From: Cherax quadricarinatus
Lineage: Eukaryota > Arthropoda > Malacostraca > Decapoda > Parastacidae
Length of the DNA stretch: 64,000 bases
Assembly (NCBI RefSeq): GCF_038502225.1
Contig: NC_091357.1
Location: forward strand, 2,893,913 to 2,957,912
Direction of reading: 5' to 3'
The notes below the pieces were generated by a model that saw only the letters and a list, made by a program, of their open reading frames with translations, made no database searches and had not been told where the DNA came from. Position numbers and translations under genes: made by a program. Positions 41,895 through 53,935 of this stretch are shown piece after piece; position 1 is the first letter of the stretch, and each line of letters starts with the position of its first letter.

Positions 41895-44620
41895 ATGGTC
41901 AACGGGGGTCAACGCCCCCGTGGCCCGGTCTGTGACCAGGCCTCGCGGTGGATCAGGATCTGATCTGATCAACCAGGCTGTTACTGCTGACCGCACGCAA
42001 ACCGACGTACGAACCACAGTCTGGTTGATCGGGAACTGTCATTTCAACTCCCTCTTGAAGACAGCCAGGGGTCTATTAGTAATTCCCCTTATGTATGCTG
42101 GGAGGCAGTTGCATAGTCTTGGGCCCCTGACACTGTGTTGTCTCTTACCATAATCATGGCGCCCCTGTTTTTCTGTGGGGGGATGTTGCACCCCCTGCGG
42201 AGTCTTTTCCATTCGTAGGGAGTGATTTCTGTGTTCAGATTTCGGACTAGTCCCTAAAAGATTTTCCAAGTGTACAGTATTGTGTATCCTTCTCGCCTGC
42301 ATTCCAAGGAGTACAGGTCAAAGGACTTTAACAATTCCCAGTAATTTAGGTGTTTTATTGTACTTACACGAGCAGTGAAAGCTCTCTGTATATCCTCCAG
42401 GTCTGCAATTTCGCCAGCCATGAAAGGGACCGTTGTGTACAGCAATATTCCAGTCTAGACAGAACAAGCGATTTGAAGAGGATCATTGGCTTGGCATCCC
42501 TAGTTTTGAAAGTTCTTATTATCCATACTATCATTTTAGTAGCAGATGTGGTAGATACATTGTGATCTTTGAAAGTGACTCTCTGATATTATCACTTCCA
42601 GGTCCTACACATTAGTTTTTCGCTCTGTGGTGGTTGGAATTTTTTTCATATTCCGATCCAGTTTTATTTCCTAGGGTTTTCCCATAGTGGAGTAATTGAA
42701 CTTAATAATAATTTTTTCTGAGGCCCATTTAAAGATCTGGTTAATATCCGCTCGAAGATTTGGAGAGCTCTCAATGGATGACAGTCATGTATATTCTGGT
42801 ATCATCAGCAAAAGAGGACACGGTGATGTGGCTTACATCTCTGTCGGATATGAGGACGAGGAAAATGATGGGAGAGAGTACTGTGCCCTGTGGTACAAAG
42901 TTTTTCACTCTAGCTTCCTCTGACTTTGTTTACTATCACTCTTTGTGTTCTATTTGTTATAGTTATAAATCTATCTACTGACTTTACCAGTTTCTCTTAC
43001 ATCACTCATCTGGTGTACTGTTATATCATGATCGCAATTGTCGAAGACTTTTGCAAAGTCTGTGTATACTACATCTGCATTTTATTTGTCCTTCAGTGCA
43101 CCCAAGTCCGCATCATAGTGGTCTAGTAGTTGCTAGAGGCAGGATTATTATTATTATAATCAAGGGGGAAGCGCTAAACCCGGAGGATTATACAGCGCCT
43201 GGGGGGGGGATGTGGAAGGCATTCAGGCTTAATTCGGGGAACTGGAGCACAGATCCAATTCCCTAAATCAAGAGCCCCTCACCAACATCAAGGAACCTTC
43301 CTTGAGGGGGCTAGAGGCAGGAGCGACCTGCTCTAAACCCATGCTGCCCTGGGTTGTGTAACTGTTGGGTATCCAGGTGTCAGCGATTTTGCTTTTTAAA
43401 AACAGTTTCAAAGATTTTTATGACGACATTAATGCTATCGGTCTGTATTGTTTTGCAATTTCTTTACTGCCACCTTTGTGGAGTGTGGCTATATCTGTTG
43501 TGTTTACTTACTGTGGGATGATCCGTGTGTCTATGCTCCCTCTCCATAGAATATTTAAGGCACGTAAAAGGGTTTCTTGCAGTTCGGGACAAACACGGAG
43601 TTCCAGGAGTCTGGGCCTGGGGCAGAGTGCATTGGTATGTTATTTTATTTTATGTTTTTTTCAAAGCACTGTGGTGTTAGGACATCAGAAATCCTTGAAT
43701 TGCCATAATTTGAGACTCGATCATATAAAAAATAATTTAGATTGTCGACCCTTTGTCGACAATCTAAAGGCTGAGTCAATTTGGAACTTCTCACTTATTT
43801 CTTTGCAGTCATCTGTCCAAGTCCCATCTCGTGTAAACAGGGGCTCAATACTGGGTCCCTGCTTACAATTCGATATTTTCTATATCTCTGGCCAGTGCCT
43901 CCTGTATTTCAGATAGACTGACCCCTTTGAGCAGCTCTGTGATTCTTTGCCTTCGCTTCTACAGGAAGCATTTCTCTTTCTAGTTTACATCTCTCTCTTT
44001 TTTTAGGGGAATGTGCCTTGAACTTAACTAAAGAGCCACAGAGTTAATTCTTCCTAGGTAAAAGGATATCTTCCCAATTTTTTTTTCATTTAGAACATGG
44101 TTAATTTGATCCCACTGCATGTTTCTATTATTTAAGTTGAATTTTGTGAAGACACCCTCATAACTTATCACATTTTGAGGGTCAGGAGCCCTGTGTATAT
44201 ATGTCTGTACTTGGATTATGCTGTGATCCGAGTGTCTGATACTGTTATATTTTGTACTAGATCATTAGTGATAAGGTCAAATGTATTTCTACTCTTGTTG
44301 GCCATCTGAATAAATTGTACCCTGGGATCCATATTTCCTTGTCAAAGTGATCCTTTGTTTTGGTATCTGTGAAAGCCGCAAACATTGCATTTGACTGTGA
44401 GCATCCTCTGATGAAAGTTATTTTGCTTGTTGATGGCTTTAGACCCTGAATATTTGCAAATACAAATGTTGTCGTATTGATGTAATGTAGGAGACTATTT
44501 GCTGGTACTAATACCTGTTGTTCAGGAGTTGGAGCCATTGACTGTGTCCCCACTCCAGCAGTGAGCCGAGGTGGTCTAGTATTTCTGTCATTTCCTGCCA
44601 TTTTTTCTTCCAAGTGCTTA
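41895..44620 (-). pseudogene. CR1/L2-like LINE (family C1), near full-length but decayed
   Basis: On the minus strand the endonuclease starts about 44613, with TTFVFANIQGLKPSTSKITF, FIRGCSQSNAMFAAFTDT and IWIPGYNLFR. The RT includes KEIAKQYRPIALMSS, VPQGTVLSPIIF, ITVSSFADDTRIYM (F-A-D-D catalytic box) and SSPNLRADINQIFKWASEK. The C-terminal domain (42560-42039) reads GWIIRTFKTRDAKPM, SRLEYCC and HLNYWELLKSFDLYSLE. The 3' end at 41895 is the same tail as 31173. A SINE lies within the RT region (43145-43309). Frames are broken throughout. Confidence 0.82.
43145..43309 (-). mobile_element. 165-bp SINE (family I), copy 3, nested in LINE C1
   Basis: Flanked by perfect 13-bp direct repeats GCTAGAGGCAGGA (43132-43144 and 43310-43322). 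Same orientation and nearly the same sequence as the copies at 5138 and 7587. Confidence 0.95.
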
Positions 44621-45339
44621 AAAAACTTTCTCTGGAGTGGCCGTAACTACCCTGGTTTTTTTCCCAGGGACTATGTGATCTGTACCTTCTGTTCTCCTTT
44701 AAATGTTGTGCCTGAGAGTATATGTTGTAACATCAATTGTTTTCTTTACTGGTTTGTCAAATTTAAGAAGCGTTTCCAAAGGAGGTTCGACCTTTTCATT
44801 AATAGTATTGAAATTTAAACTTTGCTAATTATCACCGAGCACAGAGTGTGACAAGATTTAAAACGGAGAAAGAAATGGATTTAAACGTCTTTATCAACAA
44901 TGATACTCTGTATATCTTGAGAAGAGAATGATAATGCTTTATTTCGACACACATGTACAGAGAATCGCTGAGTTAATTTTAGTGACGCTAAAGTATTGAC
45001 AGGTAGCTGCAACACAACAGAGGATGATTAGATAATCTGTGATAATTAACACTGTTCCTAATTCCACTACCATTAATTAGGTAGAGGGTTGAACCTTGTA
45101 TACCCCTTCTACTGAGTTTGCATGTGAATTCTTGATTAGGATGTTCCTTAGTGTCCTGTATTCTTATGAACTATATCTTTTAAGGGCATTTAAGATACTG
45201 GTAGTTTTTCAAGAATTCAGGAAGAGTTACAAACAAAATAATTAAGAATTTACCTTCAAACCCAGTTGTAAATAGTCTAGTGATACCGACAAACTGTGGA
45301 AAATGACATTTGTGTACAATTCAGAACATTTGTTAAAGG
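44621..45339. other. Unannotated AT-rich sequence
   Basis: Possible 5' UTR of LINE C1 for the first part; nothing recognised after about 44830. Confidence 0.4.
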
Positions 45340-45495
45340 AAACATAAGGGATGCAATATATTTTACATTGGGAAAACAGGTAAACCTCTAGAATGAAGGT
45401 TAGCACAACACAAGTACTTGATCTGGACAGCGCAAGAATCATACGCATTATTTAATCACATAAGGGTTTGCAATAATATAACGGGCTTGTTTGGT
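45300..45495 (+). pseudogene. Penelope-like GIY-YIG endonuclease relic
   Basis: The plus-strand frame from about 45349 reads CNIFYIGKTGKPLE, stop, RLAQHKYLIWTAQESYALFN, HIRVCNNITG. This aligns with the GIY-YIG domain at 54900-55264 (SYIGQTGKFLETRIAQHKYS). One stop codon replaces a conserved position. The start of the GIY half is missing. Confidence 0.7.
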
Positions 45496-46608
<1,113 letters not shown>

Positions 46609-46609
<1 letters not shown>

Positions 46610-47394
46610 AGAATCTCTAGCCATGGTGTCCAAGAAGAACGCAGAATATTTTCAAAGCTGCAACACCCAGCACATTTTATTGACAACTACAGAAGTAAGA
46701 CTATTAAGATTTCCAACACCACTAGAGAGGCATGGTATACTCAGAAATACTTAAAAGAACTGATGAATCTACAAGGCCAAAGAATTTACAAGGCAGCCAA
46801 AGACAGGCTGATCTGGAGGAGAGGATTACAAACAAGGGGACACAGGGTGAAGTCAGAGACAGCTGAAACATTGACGTTAAAATGTGTTTTAGTCTCGGTA
46901 TGATTCAGAGTGGAATGAGGCAGACGAGACGAAAGAGACTTCCTTTATTCTTGGTTGTGATGATATTATAGAGCCTAGGAAGGATGAGAAGAATTATTGG
47001 GCAAGACAGCCCTAGAGGTGGGAGTCAGAAGCAGTGCTTCCACACCTGCAGAAAACTCCATGAGTATAATATGGTAAGTACTCACTCACTCACTCACTCA
47101 CTCACTCTCTCTCTCTCTCTCTTTCTTTCTCTCATTCTCCCTCTCCATCACTTTCTCTCTTTCTCTCACTGTGCGTGTGTTCAATATTCCAGGGGAGTAT
47201 AAAGGAGCCTACAAGTGTCACAATGTTTGCTACTATCTTAGGACGCTCGCTACTTTAACGTGGTAATGGTTTGTGTCTCAGAGTTTTTTCCTTAGTTTTG
47301 AGTGTTTGGATGTGTTTGTGTTGTTTTAGTGGGTGTGTAAGTTATTAAGAGCGAGTGCAAGTGTCTGAACTGCTGTGGAGGGACTGATAACTTC
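46609..47394. other. Sequence with (ACTC)n/(TC)n tract, otherwise unannotated
   Basis: A simple tract of ACTC and TC is at 47080-47170. A short frame at 46690-46870 (AWYTQKYLKELMNLQGQRIY) is reminiscent of LINE linker regions but too weak to call. Confidence 0.35.
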
Positions 47395-47525
47395 AAAACT
47401 ACTACTTTCAGAATTCTGCTTCTTTTATTTGACCGAAGAAGCCTGATATGCAGGCGATACATTTCGCCATTAAAGATACCCAGGTGTTGCAAATATGGCT
47501 TCATGAACTTGTCGGAATTGCAAAT
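47395..47525 (+). mobile_element. PLE-like repeat, family B (relic)
   Basis: GACCGAAGAAGCCTGATATG, CAGGCGATACATTTCGCC, ATTAAAGATACCCAGGTG, TTGCAAATATGG and TTGTCGGAATTGC follow the family layout, with GAAAC changed to GATAC. 47530-47935 holds nothing recognised. Confidence 0.65.
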
Positions 47526-47939
47526 CATCAACAATAGGAATGATGAATGCCGAATATGTAGAGGGAGGGGTACATTTATTTAGGGCAGGGACAACAGCTT
47601 TAGCTAGTTCTGCAGAGGGTCCATTACTATAGTCTACTTGGCTTTAAACCAAAAACTGTGAGGTACTGGAGAGTATGATAAATGCAGATTGCAGTAGTAC
47701 GGATTTGAGCAGTATACACTGTCAAGATTGCAGTACTAAACATCTTACAATTTATCAAGAGGTAATGTAAGCTGTCAGTTAATTGCAATCACTGCCGTGA
47801 AAAATAAACCCATTCAGACTGGGTGTCGACAGTAATCAAAATTGTGAAAAGGCAAATTTGAATGGAAAGAAGATAAAGAAGAAAATATTTCTGAAAATAT
47901 ATAACATAGTTATATATAACATACCTACAAGATGAAGAA

Positions 47940-48160
47940 CTGGACACATGTGCAACATCTTGATGTCTTTTTCTGTGGACGTTTCTCCTTCCAGTGACTA
48001 TCAATACAAATTCAAGGACATAATGGGAAGACTAAATTATTATCGAATTTGTCCTTGAATTTGTATCAAAGCCACTGGATGGCGAAACGTCTATACAGAT
48101 ACGCAGATGTCTAAATACAGATATGCAGATGTCTAAATACAGATATGCAGATGTCTAATT
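47940..48160. mobile_element. Palindromic PLE-like element, family D
   Basis: Left arm reversed: ACATGTGCAACATCTTGATG, GACGTTTCTCCTTCCAGTGA. Right arm: TTTGTATCAAAGCCACTGGA, TGGCGAAACGTCTATACAGA. Between them TACAAATTCAAGGACA and TGTCCTTGAATTTGTA are inverted. It ends with a threefold 20-bp repeat of ATGCAGATGTCTAAATACAG. Confidence 0.75.
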
Positions 48161-48499
48161 TAACTGAGACATTGTTTAATGTGAAGTCAGAACATGTATA
48201 TCGAAGGCCACTTACAGAGGTACAAGCTGTTGTACGTTAGTTTTTAGTTTAATATCCTTATTATGCACCCCTTGCCCATCCTGTGAGCGGTAGTCAGAAG
48301 ATTACAGAGGTACATAACGGGTCCAGGCACTGGACCTCAAAGTTTTGATAGCTGAGCAAGTTACAAAGGTGTTGTACGTTGTTAGAAATAACCGGAACAT
48401 GGGGAAAGATTTGCGCTATATGGCCGAGGAAACTGAAAAAATCTTTATAAAGAAAAAACATAAATGCTAAAGGAACAGTTGCAAAATCTGTCTGAGTAG
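48161..48499. other. Unannotated sequence
   Basis: No motif recognised. Confidence 0.4.
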
Positions 48500-48760
48500 A
48501 AGATTTTCTAGACGGACATGGAAAGTTGATTTTAGGTGTGATATATCGACCCTAGAACGAAGATAACTACCAATAGAGACTTCTTAGGCAGGGAACTGCT
48601 GAGACTTCAAGACCCAGTTACATACAGCATATTCTTTTATCAACGTTTTTATAGGAGCAACAAGAAGAAATTACGTGGCTTGATTTGGTTTTGGCAAATA
48701 AGAAGACCCTTACTAATAATCTGGAAATCATAATGTAGTTAGTATAAATAAGAAGACCCT
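48500..48760 (+). pseudogene. LINE endonuclease relic
   Basis: Frames read EDFLDGHGKLILGVIYRP and, further on, TWLDLVLANKKTLTNNLEII. G-V-x-Y-R-P and L-D-L-V-L-x-N are typical of the second half of APE endonucleases in CR1/jockey LINEs. Stops interrupt the middle. Confidence 0.6.
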
Positions 48761-49000
48761 TACTAATAATCTGGAAATCATAATGTAGTTAGTTTAAATA
48801 AGAAGACCCTTACTAATAATCTGGAAATCATAATGTAGTTAGTTTAAATAAGAAGACCCTTACTAATAATCTGGAAATCATAATGTAGTTAGTATAAATA
48901 AGAAGACCCTTACTAATAATCTGGAAATCACAATGTAGTTAGTATAAATAAGAAGACCCTTACTAATAATCTGGAAATCATAATGTAGTTAGTTTTTTTT
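48700..49000. repeat. 50-bp minisatellite derived from the LINE endonuclease segment
   Basis: Six tandem copies of AAGAAGACCCTTACTAATAA, TCTGGAAATCATAATGTAGT, TAGTATAAAT at a 50-bp spacing. The first copy is continuous with the endonuclease reading frame upstream. Confidence 0.92.
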
Positions 49001-49054
49001 GGGGGGAGGGGGTATATCCTAGGTACGTTACACGTATGTTACTGTGACTAAATA

Positions 49055-49130
49055 GAAAGGTGGATGAGGGGCTCGAACCGCGGTAAATTGACAGTCGGAT
49101 GCTCTACCGTCTAGACTAGCCGGGGCCTCG
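49055..49130 (-). mobile_element. tRNA-like SINE head or pseudo-tRNA
   Basis: On the minus strand GGCCCCGGCTAGTCTAGACG, GTAGAGCATCCGACTGTC and GCGGTTCGAGCCCC give recognisable A- and B-box-like blocks. The acceptor and T stems do not pair properly, so this is not a functional tRNA. 49131-49688 holds nothing recognised. Confidence 0.5.
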
Positions 49131-49688
49131 AACAGAAAGGAATACAAATGATAATTGTAGTCACTTAAATTTGTGTAACTGGACCTACGTGTACCTGTAC
49201 CTAAATAAAGTTACATACGTGTCTTCTACGTCTGATTGTCAAGTTTTGTATCAATAAAATACCGCCTTTTTCATGTGTCTGGCACAACAGAAAAAAAACC
49301 TCCACTAATTTCAACGATCCTCTAAGTCTCTTCAATTTAAATCTATTTTATTTGTAACTCTGAAATATCATGTATTTTGGCGGCAACTATTTAAAATTGA
49401 TAAGGAAATTGGTGCCCATCATAGGTATTGAATCAGAAAGTTTGCTTGCCAAAGGTCTTCAGGGAGCGTGATGAGTTCTGGTCCTCTAACTTCTCCTAAC
49501 TGCAAATACTGGTAGTTAATTTCTGGGAAGCGGACGTAGGGGAACCAGATAACAAGGCGAGAGTTATCTGAACTCTGACAGAGAACTCTGGGCGTGCAGT
49601 GCAAGGTTGGTCTCCTCCTCTCACTCTCTCTGTTCCGTCACTCACTTGTTTATTCATTTTGCTGCTCATTTATTTACTCACTCATTCA

Positions 49689-50067
49689 CTAGTAGTAGTA
49701 GCACGGTGGTATAAGTGGTAATAGCGGTGGTAGTATTAATAGTAGCGGTGGTAGTATTAGTAGTAGCGGTGGTAGTATTAGTAGTAGTGGTGGTGGTAGT
49801 ATTAGTAGTAGCGGTAGTAGTATTAGTAGTAGCGGTGGTAGTATTAGTAGTAGCGGTGGTAGTATTAGTAGTAGTGGTGGTAGTATTAGTAGTAGTGGTG
49901 GTAGTATTAGTAGTAGTGGTGGTAGTGATAGTAGTAGTGATAGTAGTAGTGATAGTAGTAGTAATGATAGTAGTGATAGTAGTAGTGATAGTAGTAGTGA
50001 TAGTAGCATTAATAGTAGCAGTATTAATAGTAATAATAGAAGTAGTGGTTGTAGTAGTAGTAGGTAG
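49689..50067. repeat. (GTA)n/(GTGGTA)n trinucleotide repeat
   Basis: Triplet repeats AGTAGTAGCGGTGGTAGTAT and variants. The long V- or L-rich frames across it on both strands are by-products of triplet periodicity. Confidence 0.93.
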
Positions 50068-50074
50068 TAATAAT

Positions 50075-50350
50075 TCAGCTGGTGCCCCGCTTCACACAGC
50101 TCGGGTACGGATTGCATTCCCGGCGAGGGTAGAAACACTGGGCGTGGTTCTTTACACCGGTTGTCTATGTTCACCCATCAGTACAATGAGTACCTGGGTG
50201 TTAGTCGACTGGTGTGGGTCGCATCCTGGAACAAAACTGACCTAATTTCCCCGAAATGCTCAGCATAACAAGCGTCTTTCTGTACAGTAGTATGTCATTG
50301 ATGTCAGCTGTGGTCTGTATACCTTGTACATGTACTTGTGGAAATAAAGA

Positions 50351-50395
<45 letters not shown>
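50075..50395 (+). mobile_element. tRNA-derived SINE with (ATT)n tail
   Basis: Degenerate tRNA head (CCGCTTCACACAGCTCGGGT, GGATTGCATTCCCGGCG). The central domain GTACCTGGGTGTTAGTCGAC and GTGTGGGTCGCATCCTGG is shared with 1482-1726. The 3' body GCTCAGCATAACAAGCGTCT and CTTGTACATGTACTTGTGGA ends AATAAAGATATT followed by (ATT)n. It differs from the 1482 copy only in the 3' domain. Confidence 0.85.
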
Positions 50396-50639
50396 GGCTG
50401 GATATGGCAACTGCTACAGTGCTGCTCTTATGGCCACTTTTTCTCTTGCTTACTTTCTCAATTATTCATTCATTTTCTCCCTCTGTCTCACTAATTCCAT
50501 AGCTCACTCACCATTTCTCTCTCTCACTCACTCATTCAGTTACTCACCCACCCACTTATTCCATCAGTCCCTTGTTACTTGACCAGTCACTCACCCACCC
50601 ATTACATCACTCATTCTCGCTCACTCATTCACAATAATT
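50396..50639. other. Low-complexity (CACT/CATT)-rich sequence
   Basis: Irregular CTCACTCATTCA-like tracts, no gene. Confidence 0.5.
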
Positions 50640-50870
50640 CTCAGCTATACACAACAATTATCAGCTAAACACAACAATTCTCAGCTATACACAACAATTA
50701 TCAGCTATACCTGGAGTTTACCTGGAGAGAGTTCCGGGGGTCAACGCCCGGTCTGTGACCAGGCCGCTATACACAACAATTATCAGCTATACATAAGAAT
50801 TCTCACCTATACACAACAATTATCAGCTATACATAATTCTCAGCTATACACAACAATTATCAGCTATACA
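50640..50870. repeat. TCAGCTATACACAACAAT minisatellite
   Basis: About ten irregular units of TCAGCTATACACAACAAT, interrupted by a 55-bp LINE tail. Confidence 0.85.
50711..50765 (-). mobile_element. 55-bp LINE C1 3'-tail insertion with TSD
   Basis: CTGGAGTTTACCTGGAGAGA, GTTCCGGGGGTCAACGCC and CGGTCTGTGACCAGGCC, flanked by GCTATAC (50704-50710 and 50766-50772). It has lost the CCCGCGGC present in other copies. Confidence 0.8.
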
Positions 50871-51655
50871 GCTACCAGATTTATTATGAGCTGTGTTTAC
50901 CCTTTGATCTCAGCTGATTTGTTGACATACTGAGTAAATTTCGCTGATAAATTATTTCTTTTCGCATAACATTGAAGTTCAAACACTGTTAGCTTAATTT
51001 ATGGAGTAAATGAGTGAATAATTTGAGTTAATAATTTATAGAGCGAACAATTTATGGAATGAATAATGAAGTGTATAATTAGAGTAAATAATTCATGGAA
51101 TAGATAATTCACCGAGTAAATAATTCATGGTGAATAATTCATATTGTATAATTCATAATGAATAATTGTCCCTCCCAATTATTCATTTGAGGTTGCAACT
51201 TTAATTCCACCTGTGATATTCTCAGCATCAACTTTGTTGCAAATACGTTTATAGATTTCACTTAACCGCTACTGAAGATTAAGTTCGTTTTATTTCTTTA
51301 GTTCAGGCGACCTTAATTTTGATCTAATATTTTATTAGATAAAAATTAGAATCTGACTAATATTTTATTTATCAGATCTTCTGGTCTGAATTTTTTGAGC
51401 TAATTCTCAGTTACAATGATTTTATTCAATCATATAAGACAACTGTTACAGTGTCTCGTGTTTTACATTTTTATCCAATACAGTGACTATTGGATATAAA
51501 TGCCTTGTGTAACCGGTGAACACAGATGACCTGCGACTACCTAACTTGCCTTATTAAACTAGTGAATCCTGTAGTTCTGTAAATACCGGAAGGTATTTCT
51601 GGTAAGTTTTAAGTTGTGTAAGTAGATGGTATGGTGTTACCCAAAAGGTATGTAC
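50871..51655. other. AT-rich unannotated sequence
   Basis: Many AATAATTCATGG-like short repeats. No gene or element recognised. Confidence 0.5.
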
Positions 51656-51728
51656 AGTGACACTTGTGTACAGTTCAGAACATTTATTAAAGGAAACGTT
51701 TCGCCACGAGAGGCTTCCTCAGTCTGCC
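51656..51728 (-). mobile_element. PLE-like repeat arm (family related to A)
   Basis: ACACTTGTGTACAGTTCAGA, ACATTTATTAAAGGAAACGT and TTCGCCACGAGAGGCTTCCT, then CAGTC, is the reverse of a GGC-loop-GGCGAAACGTTTCC arm. 45310-45345 contains a similar TTGTGTACAATTCAGAACAT block. Confidence 0.6.
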
Positions 51729-52440
51729 CGTCGAGCCTCCAGCATCCACCAATGAGAGACCACCTCCACCTTCCAACACCAACCAATCACCGACCTCACC
51801 TGCCTCTGCGACCAAGCCAGCCTTCCTCAATACGCCTGGTGTCTCGTTCTACACCACGAAACCCCCAATAACGCAACGCTTGCCCAAGAACTAACTCACC
51901 GGCTCCAAGAAGGGACTGTCAAGTTCACCTGTACCACAGAACGATCCGTTGGGGTAGACGGTATAAACCACCACCTCTGCCATCCGGGACCAGATCCAAC
52001 AATCCCCTTCAAAGTGTACCATCTCTCAAGAACGAAGTTCACCAATCTCTCCAATGGCCCAGTTGCATAACTAGCTTGCGACTATTCACTGTCTAGCTGA
52101 CGATCCAGCCTGCCCTGCTGCATCAACAAAACAACTCATACTTCTTGCTACCTTCTGACACTCCCAACTCTTGCCGCCGCCTTCGCCATCCTCTCCTTGT
52201 GAACCAAGTGCCAACGTCGTTCATCCCTCTCCATCTACGCCTGCAGTACCTCTGTACCACACGCACCAAAGTGGTTGGGCTACTTGCCTATATTCCTCCT
52301 CTCCTCCTCCCTCCCATCCTTTTCCAATCTTCCCATCACACGACAGCTCTGGTCGTTTTCTTTACGCTTCTTCAGTCCATACAGAGATAATTAAGTTAGG
52401 TAGGACACAAGTGCAACTAATCAAGCCTTTACAAACAATA
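51729..52440. other. C-rich sequence without recognised gene
   Basis: Short Pro/Ser-rich frames on the plus strand, with no conserved motif. Possibly the body of a non-autonomous element attached to the arm at 51656. Confidence 0.35.
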
Positions 52441-52623
52441 CAGTGACACAGAGGATATATATATAGGTATAGAGTGAGATGTAGAAGCATAACAGCCACC
52501 GCAATAGATTAACTGGCCCATGCTGTTGGTAGCATTGGTAACAGTATTGAAAGTAGTTGCAGTAGTAGTAGCAATAATAATACTAGTAGCAGTAGTATCA
52601 TCTACATGTATATGATGGCGATA

Positions 52624-52780
52624 AATAACAAAAAGGCACAATACCGTGACTGGAACAATACACAAATAACCCGCACATAAAAGAGAGAAGCTTACGACGA
52701 CGTTTCGGTCCGACTTGGACCATTGACAAAGTCACACAAAGTGTCGTCGTAAGCTTCTCTCTTTTATGTGCGGGTTATTT
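52624..52780. mobile_element. Palindromic PLE-like element, family E, with 16-bp TSD
   Basis: Flanked by GTATATGATGGCGATA at 52608-52623 and 52781-52796. The left arm includes CACAATACCGTGACTGGAAC and AATAACCCGCACATAAAAGA, then GACGTTTCGGTCCGACTTGG. The right arm is truncated but ends with the same GTGCGGGTTATTTGT. Confidence 0.93.
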
Positions 52781-52789
52781 GTATATGAT

Positions 52790-53301
52790 GGCGATATTTG
52801 TTTTATGAGAACTATTGCAAATACTTCAGATACGACAAATTACCTTTACTCCGTGTTCGAAATTGCGATTAATTATGATTCTAGGCATTTACGTCTGCGG
52901 AAATTTGGTTCTCTAAACACAAGACGGGCGTGCTTAAATTTCATCAGGCATGTGTCTCAATTCTTCAACTTGGTTTTCAAAACCATTCATCATATCTGTC
53001 AGACACTGCATCATCATAGGACCTTGATACAAAGAATTCTTCAAAACTTGTCCAATCTTGGGACGAAGGCCTACTTAAAATTAATGCGAGTTCGATCCCC
53101 ACCCGTACCGTGTTATTTTTCCAGGCTTTCTGCTATTTCGCCGACGTATGCCCCGTCACAGCCTCCACAGGGGACAGCGTAAAGCCCTGCATTGACTGGT
53201 TCAAGTTCCTTCGGTTTACTCTTAGTCAAGTCTTTTACGGAGGTATTGGTTGCGATGACGACTCTAGTGTTAGTTTGTGCGAGCACTTTAGAGACGTTCA
53301 A
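52790..53301 (-). pseudogene. Penelope-like GIY-YIG endonuclease relic, split
   Basis: The minus-strand frame 53301-53113 reads VVIATNTSVKDLTKSKPKEL, EPVNAGLYAVPCGGCDGAYV and GEIAESLEK. The end of the domain resumes near 52930-52870 with ARLVFREPNF and RRRKCLES. Between them (about 52930-53110) lies foreign sequence with CTGTCAGACACTGC and a tRNA-like GAGTTCGATCCCCACCCG. A 53385-53415 inverted repeat (CCAGTCTGATTAAAAATCAG) lies upstream. Confidence 0.7.
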
Positions 53302-53524
53302 ATCAACCTGACTGTAGGGAAAGATTATAATTTTGTTAGGATTGGTGTTGATGCGTGGAAAATTGATCTGAAGATCTCTTTTTTTCCCAGTCTGATTAAA
53401 AATCAGACTGGAAAAAAAAGAGAGACCTTCTGGACTGAAAACCCCGAGTCAGTTAGCCTATTATGCCTTGCACCTAACTCTGGACCTATATATAACCTGT
53501 GTGTCCATGTTGTTTGTAACGGCT

Positions 53525-53632
53525 TGAAAAAACTCCAGGAGAGCGAAACGTTGCCACAATAATTTGTCGCATTACCTGCACTTGTGTCCTTTAGCCTAAC
53601 ATATTGTCGGCAATTCTACCAACATTATTACA
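53525..53632 (+). mobile_element. PLE-like repeat, family C
   Basis: TTGAAAAAACTCCAGGAGAG, CGAAACGTTGCCACAATAAT, CTGCACTTGTGTCC and ATTGTCGGCAATTCTACC match the right arm of 30832-30990. The endonuclease relic at 52790-53301 reads on the other strand. Confidence 0.85.
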
Positions 53633-53645
53633 GTGATAATTAAGA

Positions 53646-53683
<38 letters not shown>

Positions 53684-53935
53684 GCATGGAGTCAGGCGAC
53701 AAAATACGAGGGTAATGGTGGTAGTGGTAGAAATAGTAGTAGTAATAATATTAGTAACTATTCAATTGTGGTGTTTGAAAAGTACCTGTCAGCTTGTGCC
53801 GGTAAGCCTACTCTAGTACCGCTCTGTGTATAGCACTGTGGTGAGATGGGTAGGGTTTGAAAAGTACCTGTCAGCTTGTGCCGGTAAGCCTACTCTAGTA
53901 CCGCTCTGTGTATAGTACTCGGGCAGTGTCACGTT
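53646..53935. repeat. (AT)n plus a 77-bp tandem duplication
   Basis: AT run at 53646-53682. GTTTGAAAAGTACCTGTCAG through CCGCTCTGTGTATAG occurs twice at a 77-bp spacing (53772 and 53849). Confidence 0.85.

Noticed and set aside
43365..43916. 183-aa plus-strand frame
   Set aside because: It is the antisense of a LINE reverse-transcriptase region (YRPIAL motif on the minus strand).
46690..46870. Possible LINE fragment or exon
   Set aside because: Only a short frame without a diagnostic motif; it could be chance.
49055..49130. Functional tRNA gene on the minus strand
   Set aside because: Box-like motifs are present, but the acceptor and T stems do not pair.
49689..50245. Val- or Leu-rich frames of about 160-176 aa on both strands
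   Set aside because: Products of triplet repeats; open on both strands for the same reason.
51629..52446. Pro/Ser-rich plus-strand frames as a gene
   Set aside because: Biased composition, several overlapping frames, no conserved motif and no splice structure that I can support.
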